DNA of 20,000 bases from Chrysomallon squamiferum (lineage: Eukaryota; Mollusca; Gastropoda; Neomphalida; Peltospiridae). Every line of letters starts with the position of its first letter. Position 1 is the first letter of the stretch. A program made the translations under genes and the position numbers. Where the stretch lies: positions 3,628,110 through 3,648,109 of the forward strand of contig CM022674.1 of assembly GCA_012295275.1 (NCBI GenBank), written 5' to 3'. Below the pieces are notes generated by a model. That model was given only the letters and a program-made list of their open reading frames with translations, was not told the origin of the DNA and did no database searches. Below are positions 10,862 to 20,000 of this stretch, piece after piece.

Positions 10862-12090
10862 AAAAATAGCGACACTAATGGATTTTTTTTTTTATTTATT
10901 TATTTATTATTGTTTTTAAATGATATGTACTAACAGCCAACAAAGGCGATATAAAATTACATTTTCCTATCACAGTTAGAGGCAAACAGAAGAACAATAG
11001 CTATTGGGTGTCAGTTTTATTATATGCCAACAAGTAAATATTTTGCTAACTGAACTTTTGACCGCTTGGGGGTAATTTACAATTGTTAGAGCTAAACTTG
11101 TCGCTCAAAATAAATAATGAACAAAAGGACGTTTTATTTTTGGTTAACGGTGCTACGGTCTCGAAATATGTTGAAATTCTTCCCATTTGTTATACGTTTA
11201 CAAACAACATGAATTACAACATAATAATTAATAATTTTAGTTTTTATGATATATGATAGCGATATAATCAAATTATTATGGTATATTTCCCATTCGTTAT
11301 GCTTATTGTAACTGCGTAAATAAATATAACAAAAGTCTTTGGGATTTTATGACGTATAATGACAAAAGATATATATGGCGTCTCCCCCCCCGTTTATTAT
11401 ACATTTTAACAATTACAACAATAGTATAAAAAAAAAATAATAATTAATAATAAAATATATGAAGAATGAAAAAATAAAACAACGGTTTATAATCTATAAA
11501 TTATGGTATTCTCTTATTTGGCGCACACGTTATAATAATAAACTTAAACGTTGTTAATAACCGATTGATCTTTAATGACAGGCGAAAGAGCGGAAATAAT
11601 TCATATTAATTAACTCAGCTGTACTTATTAATTAACACGCTTCTCAAATTAATTCCCTGTTATTATTGTCAGTAATGATCTACTATTATTCATTATTATA
11701 ATTATGCTCTATGATTATCATTGCTTAATTTTTATTCATGTTAATTATTAATTGTTATTCAGATTAACGAAACCATATGAAAATTAAATGCAGACAGTTT
11801 TATTATAAATAGATAGCGTTTGTTTGTCTTTTTTTTATTTTTATTTTTAATTTTATTTATTTTTTTCGCTACTGTGGAATGTTTTTGTTTGGCAAGGTAA
11901 GATAATTCTGTTATGTGTGGATGAAATGCAATAGCTATAAAGTACAGTCTGTTCAGCCAAATGTTTGTATATGTGATGACTAATCGCGAATTCAGTTCTT
12001 CAAGTTACGTTTTGTTCGTATCAGATTACTGTTTTTACTTTCAATTAATTTTGTTCACGTTTGTGTTACTCCTAAAAGAAAAATGATTGT
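10861..12090. other. Unique AT-rich intergenic DNA
   Basis: No gene or repeat family recognised. Several TTAATTAA/TAATTA motifs (about 11605-11760) could be homeodomain sites but are expected often at this base composition. A run of eight C occurs near 11384. Confidence 0.5.
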
Positions 12091-12099
12091 ATGAAATCA

Positions 12100-12345
12100 T
12101 GTCACCATTTTTATCCCTTTTTTTTTTTTTTTTTTAGTTCTTATTTAATTTATAAAACTTTTTTATTATTACGATCTATTTATTGCTTGTTTTTTTCTCT
12201 TTTTTCGTGTTTGTTTTTTTATGTGTGTGGGTTTTTGTGGGTTATTTTTTGTTGTTGCTTTTTTTTTTTTTTTTTTTGTTTGTTTGTTTGTTTGTTTGGG
12301 TTTTTTTTTTTGTTTGTTTTCTGCTTTCTTTCTGTGGGTGTGAGT
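12100..12345. repeat. Poly(T) and TTTG-rich tract
   Basis: Several T runs, (GTTT) units at about 12278-12297 and G-interrupted T tracts. The 116-residue plus-strand frame here is Phe-rich repeat translation. Confidence 0.85.
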
Positions 12346-12559
12346 TTACCCAGTTTACACTGCGTCACAGCTGTTTTGGTTACCTGGTACAAAACGATTA
12401 ATCTAGATAACGATATCAGTATTTGTTCACAGTTCGTGTGAGGAGTGAAATGGGTACCTATCAGCACCCAGGAATGTTTCAAACACACCTTCAGATATTT
12501 TCAGAACGAGTTTTAGAAGGAAATATTTTATTTAACTACTCACTGGAAATATTTCGTTT

Positions 12560-12870
12560 ACTGTCAAATGACGTCGGAGATAAAGCGACAGATCACTCAG
12601 ATAACGAAATTCGCTGCCGCCATTTTATGTGATGATCTGTAAGATCAGCGGGAAGAGATCGTCTGCACGTACCATCCCATAGACAGGACACTATAAATCA
12701 CGTGTTTCATTACTCAACTTACGCAGCAGTGGCTGGATTGGGAAATAACCCAGCATGGCGTCAGGGAACTTTCTACAACTGATCTGCGTTCGCTCGCTGC
12801 ACTGAAAGTACTCACCGCGAGCTTATTGAATCACGTGACTCACGTGACTCACGTGGCATGCAATATATAA
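12560..12870. promoter_or_regulatory. Promoter-like island with three tandem CACGTG boxes
   Basis: The block contains TGACGTCG, CCGCCATTTTATG (YY1-like, about 12616), one CACGTG at 12699-12704, then TCACGTGAC repeated at a 9-bp period so that CACGTG occurs at 12832-12837, 12841-12846 and 12850-12855. TATATAA follows at 12864-12870. Palindromic TCACGTGA is the binding site of bHLH-Zip factors of the USF and MITF/TFEB types. A plus-strand start would fall near 12895, but no coding exon follows, so the island may be an enhancer, a non-coding first exon or the promoter of an unseen transcript. On the minus strand, donor-like sites are present near 12733 and 12815. Confidence 0.4.
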
Positions 12871-13079
12871 CTGTTTATGAACTCCGATAGTTATGATGAA
12901 GCTGTTTAATAATTATTTTAAATCAGTGGTGTATGTATCTAAGGTCTGTCTGAAAAACATAAACACGCGCGCGCACACATACATACATATTTCTATTTTG
13001 AACTGCATACGTTATTTTCTAATGTTAATTTTTGTAATTTTGTAATTTTAATTATTATTATTTCTTTTCTTTCCTTTTT

Positions 13080-13108
13080 TTTAATATTTATTTATTAATT
13101 AATATGAT

Positions 13109-13143
<35 letters not shown>

Positions 13144-13146
13144 TTT
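13080..13146. repeat. ATTT microsatellite
   Basis: About 15 ATTT units after a degenerate T-rich lead-in. Confidence 0.9.
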
Positions 13147-13169
13147 GGTGTGTGTGTTATCGCCGTTTA

Positions 13170-13335
13170 GTAAATACATTTTACAAATAGGCTGAATTCG
13201 AAGGGCGTTGCCGAATGACCCTCTCTGTCTCTACCCTGGGTCAAGGTAACTGACCGCCACCTGGATGGCAAATGATAAGTGGCGAGAGAGAGAAAAGGGG
13301 TAGGGTGGGGACATGCACACGTCGTGTTCAGTGGG
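13170..13335. other. Unclassified complex block
   Basis: A relatively G+C-rich block in low-complexity DNA. It contains a short GACCC...GGGTC inverted repeat and partly complementary CTCTCTGTCTCTACCC and GAGAGAGAGAAAAGGGGTAGG stretches, so it could fold back. It may be a worn SINE or MITE. No family is recognised. From 13336 to 14100 there is AT/T-rich sequence with no gene. Confidence 0.3.
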
Positions 13336-14138
13336 TTAATTAAATAATTAATTAATTACACCTGTAAATGTTATAGGTAGTAGATATATAGAATGTGTTA
13401 CCTGTGAAAATCTGTTAATATTATATTATATATAATTTGTTTTTTACTATATTTGTTTGTTTGTTATCTTTTTCTGGGTTTTTTGTTTTGTTTTGAGGGG
13501 GTTTTGGGTTTTTTCCCCCTGTGTAACTATAACTGGAGGTTTCGTTATCTAAATAAATGGATATTAATTATGGCATGCACGATTCTAGGGTCGGATAATA
13601 TTAGAACAGCTTAAGGTTTAAATAAATAAATAAATCCGTCTTTTTCACATATCCAAATGTACATTTACAGATTTTTCTTTAAATAAGCGGAATTAGGTGT
13701 CCATTTTCAAAACTTAAATCCCATTTCTCAAAATAATAATAATAATAAGATTTTTCTCCAGCCTTCTTCCTAAAGTCTTCTATATTTACCTTAATTTAAT
13801 ATTTTTAAGTGAATTTGTTTTCGTTTCTTCGTAAGTTTCTTTCTTTTCTTTTTATTTATATATTTCTCTTTTTTTTTTTTTTTTTTATTAAATTTTCTTT
13901 ATATATATTTTTTTTATTATTCTTTGGTTCTTTACCGATACAGCATCCCTACACATTTACTATTTCTTATCACACAGCCATAAATAAATCCCAAATGTTT
14001 ATTTACTGTGCACATGCTTAGTTAAATTCCCGTTGTACCGTTACATGTTCATACCTGTACCGCCTTGTTTATTTTCACGTTTTGTAATTATAATATTGTT
14101 AGCAATCAATAGCATACATAACGAGCAGATGCTAAGTA

Positions 14139-14177
14139 TGATAGAAACTACTGGCGAAAACCGCTAAATCAACCAAT
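14139..14177 (+). promoter_or_regulatory. LC8 copy 2 promoter block with CCAAT box
   Basis: Counterpart of the block upstream of copy 1 (33 of 39 bases the same). It ends in ACCAATCAG, a near-ideal NF-Y site (CCAAT at 14173-14177), 161 bp before the end of exon 1. GGTTGACAAC (14209-14218) and GTAACCAT (14222-14229) follow. These resemble RFX half-sites, though they are too short to be sure. Confidence 0.6.
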
Positions 14178-14234
14178 CAGAAGCGAAGCAGTTCGTAATC
14201 GGCGGTTTGGTTGACAACGTTTGTAACCATCTTA

Positions 14235-14334
14235 GATATATTTTGTTAAAAGAAGGTTGCGGTCCTGGTTAGAATCGAGTAGAAGGAGTTGAGTTTGTGT
14301 TCGTAGATTATTAATATTGTTCAAGTAAGTTGTC
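14235..14334 (+). other. LC8 copy 2 non-coding exon 1 (start approximate)
   Basis: Inferred 5'UTR exon, ending in TTCAA just before a consensus donor GTAAGT at 14335. The 5' end is not determinable; the position given assumes a start roughly 60 bp downstream of the CCAAT box. Confidence 0.6.
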
Positions 14335-15453
<1,119 letters not shown>

Positions 15454-15615
15454 GCTGTCGCTAACAATAAGAACAAAAATTTACAAAATCGAGTCCCGAA
15501 CTGTTGCAGTTACAGTTTTAACAAAATTGAGTTTATTATTTTTAATTATGACAGAACATCTAATCAGATTATTGGGCGGCAAAATATTGCAGTTTCTTGA
15601 AAATAAGTATCTGCC

Positions 15616-15621
15616 AATAAA
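15616..15621 (+). terminator. Proximal poly(A) signal of LC8 copy 2
   Basis: AATAAA 163 bp after the stop, followed by GTT/GTGT-containing sequence at about 15640. It would give a short 3'UTR. A further AATAAA at 16942-16947 with GTGTTTTT immediately after is a possible distal site. Confidence 0.45.
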
Positions 15622-15659
15622 GGAACTGTTCTATAAATAGTTAGTGTCATTATTCCAAA

Positions 15660-16740
15660 CAACTTCTTTTTTAAGTTTTATTTATCTCTATTTTTTTTTT
15701 TATTTTTTTTTTTTTATTGCTTGTTATGAAGTATGGGGCATAATATTGATATTCCTTCTGTATTAATTTTAGATTTTTTTAAAACTTAAATTTGTGGATA
15801 GCAGTTCTGCAGAATTTGTTCTACGCCATTTGTGAGATGATAATGCAAAATGAGAAATCCAAGACAATTTGAAGCACAGAATGTGGAAAATGACGTTTTG
15901 CCTTGTTGTATACAATGTTTTGTTTTCTCTTTCTATTTTTTTTAAATATATTTTTGCTTTCTGGCAAATTAAGAAATTTGTTATCATTAAAAAAAAAAAA
16001 AAATTATATATATAATGCATTTACTTGACTTGGATTTTTCTTTGTGTGTGTGTGTTTGTATGTGGTTTTTGAATATCAAAATATCATAAATACTGAGTCA
16101 TTTTTAGCAGCATTTTTATTTCTTTCTAGAAACAGGTTTTTTGTTTAGCTGTAACCTGTTTTCTAATGGGTGCAATACTGATATTGTTACAAATGATTCT
16201 TATAGCATTTTTTTTCTCTCTCTCTCTCTAGGCCTTTGTATGTACAGTCCTTTGAATAGGAATGTATATATAACTTATGAACTATCCCTTATTATTACTA
16301 TTTAAATAATAATACCTCTAAATCTGGGTTGGGCAAATGATTGATGGGACTATCCAAAAGCCAAAAGGCTTTCATTAAACATCAGGTTATACAGGTATAA
16401 GATTAATCTGATATTTTTGTTCTTTTCTTCTTATTTCTCAGGGTTTTGGGGTATTTTTTTTTTTTTTTTTTTGTTTTTAATTTTTTTTTAATGTGTATAT
16501 TTTATAATTATCTCAAAGTTTACTTACTTTTTATTACAGACATTTAATACTGATAATATTTACTTTTTAACATTTATTTTTCAATGAAAGCTGAAGCATT
16601 CTATAAATAGGTTGTCAGTGCAAAAATGTGCATAACTCTCCTCTAGATAATATCATTTGTTTACCTTTATACAACATTGATGGTGGTCAACTGATGTTTA
16701 AACATGCAGGTTGTTAACTTTAATTTATTTCAATTTCTTA
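15660..16740. other. AT-rich DNA downstream of LC8 copy 2
   Basis: No gene seen. T runs at about 15690-15716 and 16454-16475. A polypyrimidine tract ending CTCTCTCTAG at about 16231 would make a strong splice acceptor on the plus strand, but no matching exon is recognised. Could be extended 3'UTR if the distal poly(A) signal is used. Confidence 0.4.
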
Positions 16741-16814
16741 CAACTGGCTTGTGTGGTATGGTTAGTCAACCAATACAGAAACAAAGGTGCTGGGTTCACA
16801 TCCTGTTACTGTTA

Positions 16815-16851
<37 letters not shown>

Positions 16852-16864
16852 CTTTTTTTTTTTT
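16741..16864 (+). mobile_element. tRNA-like SINE-type fragment with poly(T) tract
   Basis: GGCTTGTGTGGTATGGTTAG resembles a tRNA acceptor and D-arm (A box). Thirty bases on, GGTTCACATCC (16793-16803) is close to the B-box consensus GGTTCRANNCC, and four of five pairs of a T-arm stem can form around it. A nearly pure T tract (16817-16864) follows. The spacing fits a tRNA-derived head. No body or target-site duplication was identified. Confidence 0.4.
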
Positions 16865-16941
16865 AAGTTTACAAAGTGACTACATTCTTCTAATTTCATG
16901 TTATAACTTGAATTGGTCAACAGCTGAAGTAAGAACATTAA

Positions 16942-16947
16942 AATAAA
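16942..16947 (+). terminator. Possible distal poly(A) signal of LC8 copy 2
   Basis: AATAAA followed directly by GTGTTTTTATG, a good downstream element. If used, the 3'UTR would be about 1.5 kb and would include the tRNA-like fragment and poly(T) tract at 16740-16864. Only transcript data could show this. Confidence 0.25.
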
Positions 16948-17032
16948 GTGTTTTTATGCATTCCTTTTTTAACTTGACTGAATAGAATTTTATCTGTTAC
17001 ATGATTGTTATTTAAATATCTGATGTTTTTTC

Positions 17033-17179
17033 ATTTTTTATTACTTTTAAAAAAAAACCCACATTTATGTTCATTTATTTAATAACTTATGTGGATAAAA
17101 GCTTACAATTTTTTATTACTTTTAAAAAACCCCACATTTATGTTCATTTATTTAATAACTTATGTGGATAAAAGCTTAC
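17033..17179. repeat. Tandem duplication of about 73 bp
   Basis: Units at 17033-17107 and 17108-17179 are near identical and differ mainly in an A/C run (nine A and three C against six A and four C). Each unit carries CCACAT ... ATGTGG arms flanking about 24 bases, so each can fold into a hairpin. Probably a recent local duplication. Confidence 0.85.
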
Positions 17180-18432
17180 TAAATACCAGATGCATGTATT
17201 GTTGTGTGTCTGTATACACATATACGTCATAAATTTAAAAACCTGCTGATTTTAGATAATTAGCAAAACAGTTATCTTAACAGGACAACCAGCCAGATCA
17301 AACTAAAATGACATAACAAAAGTCGTTGTCAGATAAGCCTGTGTTTAATAGTCCCTGCAGAAAGAGTTAGACTGATATTTTCCATGTTACAAATGACTAG
17401 AGCAGTAATAGCTACTGTTTTCCAGTGTGATGACCTTTCGCTACAAGCCTTATTTTATTTTTATTTTATGTTATTTTTTTTTGAGCTGACATTTAAAAAA
17501 TGAAAATAAGATTAAGCAGCAGCAGGTATCTTTGATAATGTATTTTACTATAGCAACATTATTTAAAAATTTTTTTTTTATTTTATTTTTTTATTTATTT
17601 TATATATATATATATACACACACACACATATATATATATTTCCCCCCCTTCTTGTTATCTAGAAATGTCAGCTATAATACGTAATGTAACATCAGATGTA
17701 TTTCAATGTCTAATCTTTTACTAACTCTTTGACAGAAAAGTGCTGCTTTAATCTTCATAATTACAAAGATGGTCAGTAACCTATCTGGCTAGAGCTAATT
17801 ATGGACAATTAGTATAACAGACTGCAACCAATATAATGAGCAGTACCTGCTTGCGTTGGTTAATTAACAGGTTTTTTCCATTCTGGATTGATTCAGTCAT
17901 ATTCTAATTGTTGGCAGAGATCATTTCTTCAGAGGGTATCTTAGTGTAAAATAACGGGAATCAAGTATGTCAAAGTTTAGAAGAAATTAATTAATATTGC
18001 TGCAGTTCATTTCTGATATTTACTTCTAATGTGCCATATTTAGAAACACCAGTAACTGATTGTGTTAGCTTTGGAACAAATAGAAAAAGTCCTATTAAAA
18101 AAAAATAAAACCCAGAGAAAGACAAATTAAATGCTAAAACAAATTGTTGGATGTTTGGGTGAAGGTGAGAAGGAAAGCAGAGATGTTGGTATGCACTGAT
18201 AACAATGATCATCTTACAAAAACGAAAGGCAGTGAAAAGTTAACATGAAAATATAATTTGGTCTGGAAATGGTTCCAAGATGCAACTGCTCATAGAATAA
18301 ATGTCATTAGTCCACTAACTAAAAAGAAGGTGAATGTTGATGAATGTGGATCCTTAATAGATCTAATGCAAACACACTGACATCTTTGTACAAACTGTAT
18401 ATGAAGCAACATTTGTCTGGTTCCATGATAGG
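17180..18432. other. Unique AT-rich intergenic DNA
   Basis: No gene recognised. Short TA/CA/TA run at about 17603-17640. Open frames (for example 17991-18212 on the minus strand) have no visible domain. Confidence 0.5.
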
Positions 18433-18549
18433 CTGTCACTGACATGTATATGTGTGTATATATAGATATATTATCTATATCTCTATCTGTCTATATATGT
18501 GTCTATCAATATATATATATATGAATATAAAAACATAGATACATATGTA

Positions 18550-18598
<49 letters not shown>

Positions 18599-18696
18599 AT
18601 ATGTATCTATATATATGTATATATATTTATATATATAAACATACATATATATATAGATATAAATAATATATCTATACATATACATGTCAGTGACAG
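18433..18696. repeat. 264-bp near-palindrome of TA/TG/CA-rich DNA
   Basis: The outer arms 18433-18452 and 18677-18696 are perfect 20-bp inverted copies starting CTGTCACTGACATG. Inside them, TAGATATATTAT-type arms also match. Nearer the centre, 18535-18549 and 18596-18610 are perfect 15-bp inverted copies. The middle is a TA run. No target-site duplication is seen next to the outer arms. It could be a MITE or a microsatellite-based cruciform. Confidence 0.75.
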
Positions 18697-19412
18697 ACAC
18701 ACACACATACACATATATATATCCTTAATATTTATTTATGTTTAAATCTTCATGATAATTCTGTTCACCAGTTAAAATCATAGTTTAATGAAAACCATCA
18801 ACATTGATTCCCCCATCAAGGAGATTTGATCTCACCACCGATTATGCTTCAGTCAAATTATCTACCCTTGATTATACTTACTTACCCACGTGATCTGTTA
18901 AATGAAACTTCAGTTATTTATTTGTGAATAAGAAGCATTAGATTGTTTTTTTTTGTTGTTGTTTTTTTTAAATTTTATTGTTCCTTGCCCCATTTCAAAT
19001 AACTTTTAAGGTTTTGGCCTCTGGTTTAAATTTCTATACTGTGGTTGATGTATGATAAATTATATAATGTGGTTATAAGTATTTATAAGTTGTAAATTTA
19101 TCACCTTGTGTCCTCTATGCCTTTCAAGAGTTCTTCTGCATTAAATTAACACCCATGAATATCTATATATATATATATATATATGTTGAAGTTATCAGTT
19201 TATGGTTTTAAAAACATTTAAAAATTTAACTGTAATAGACTGAGGGATGAACAAATTTATGTTTGTCGACAGAAGGAAAAACCTTGCATGGGAATGGATG
19301 AATTCATTTTTCTTTAAAGAGTTAATGGTAATAGAAAAACTACTGCACTATTGCATGGTCTGTAAGTCTGCTTTTAGTACAAGTAGATTTATTTTCTCTT
19401 CCAACAAGGACA

Positions 19413-19457
<45 letters not shown>

Positions 19458-19574
19458 CTAGATTAAATATGAGTGTAGTGTTAAATAAATTGAATAATTT
19501 AAAACAAACAACATATGTATATAAAGTTTTATTTTTAAGGCTTTTTTTTTAGCCTGAATTTTTTCATCACTATT

Positions 19575-19614
<40 letters not shown>

Positions 19615-19715
19615 TAATGATCATCATAATCATCATCATCATTTTTTGATTAATTTATTTTTTATCACACCATACTACATTAACACCATTATTTCATTTT
19701 GCTTATTTGTGTTAA

Positions 19716-19763
<48 letters not shown>

Positions 19764-19780
19764 GAAGATGTCCGCATTAC
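18697..19780. repeat. AT-rich DNA with TA, GT, ATTT, ATC and ATT microsatellites
   Basis: TA run near 19163-19183, GT run (19416-19450), ATTT (about 19573-19613), ATC (about 19618-19642) and ATT (about 19717-19760). The 101-residue frame at 19247-19552 crosses the GT run (alternating Cys-Val), has no recognisable domain and is not called a gene. Confidence 0.7.
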
Positions 19781-20000
19781 TAAGTAATTTCACTCAAAAA
19801 TAATTATTTACGTTTACAAATAACATTATAACGCACGTCATCAACGTAACCATGGTAACCGCAGGAGCCCCTGATTTATTTTTAGCTGTGTCGGGCGCTT
19901 TCGTTTTACTGCTACAGTGATTTTTGTTGGTTCCTACGCATGACGCGTACGCCATCACGTGGGCTATGTAGTTTTGCTCGTGCACGGAATGAAAGAGATG
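19781..20000. promoter_or_regulatory. Promoter-like island with X-box and E-box at the right edge
   Basis: GTAACCATGGTAAC (19846-19859) fits the RFX X-box consensus GTNRCC-N(0-3)-RGYAAC exactly. TGACGCGTACGCC and CACGTG (19956-19961) follow. CpG content is higher than in the preceding kilobases. A gene start beyond the window is likely, orientation unknown. Confidence 0.4.

Noticed and set aside
16216-16240. Strong splice-acceptor-like CT tract ending in AG
   Set aside because: No exon with coding or conserved content follows; likely a chance product of a CT microsatellite.

Overview
This window is animal (metazoan) nuclear DNA: AT-rich, mostly non-coding, and full of microsatellites (GATA, GA/CT, CA/GT, ATT, ATTT, GTT, TAG). 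Genes are spliced with GT-AG introns and have AATAAA poly(A) signals. The protein sequences, the microsatellite load and a degenerate FLYWCH/Mutator-like transposase would suit a mollusc, possibly a cephalopod. That is an inference from style; no species marker was seen.

The only intact genes are two tandem, same-strand copies of the cytoplasmic dynein light chain LC8 (DYNLL family, 89 aa each), with coding exons at 9009-9278 and 15184-15453, exactly 6,175 bp apart. Each has a promoter with a shared 39-bp block ending in a CCAAT box, a non-coding first exon, one 5'UTR intron (945 and 848 bp) whose acceptor lies one base before the ATG, and an undivided coding exon. Retention of the intron and of the promoter block shows a DNA-level tandem duplication rather than retroposition. 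The two reading frames differ at 19 of the first 85 bases and 13 of the last 85, but the middle 100 bases are identical. This points to recent gene conversion or to unusual nucleotide-level constraint.

Layout. 1-192: GATA/GACA satellite. 395-1208: remains of a FLYWCH-type Mutator-like transposase with its core missing, mixed with a short repeat family to about 1410. 2000-6800: mostly long microsatellites, with two more complex islands (about 2660-3560 and 5150-5350) that contain minus-strand splice-donor consensus and look like candidate promoters or first exons. 7120-7500: more satellites. 7730-9735: LC8 copy 1. 9736-12400: low-complexity AT-rich sequence. 12540-12880: a promoter-like island with three CACGTG boxes in a 9-bp tandem array followed by a TATA motif. 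13170-13330: an unclassified complex block. 14139-about 15640 (perhaps extending to 16960): LC8 copy 2. 16740-16865: a tRNA-like SINE-type fragment with a poly(T) tract. 17033-17179: a 73-bp tandem duplication. 18433-18696: a 264-bp near-palindrome. 19780-20000: a CpG-containing island with an RFX-type X-box and an E-box, at roughly the position where a third promoter of the array would be expected.

The two LC8 copies probably make near-identical hub proteins that dimerise and bind short linear motifs in dynein intermediate chain and many other partners. They differ at five residues, all in the first 25, so any division of labour is more likely to come from expression than from binding specificity.
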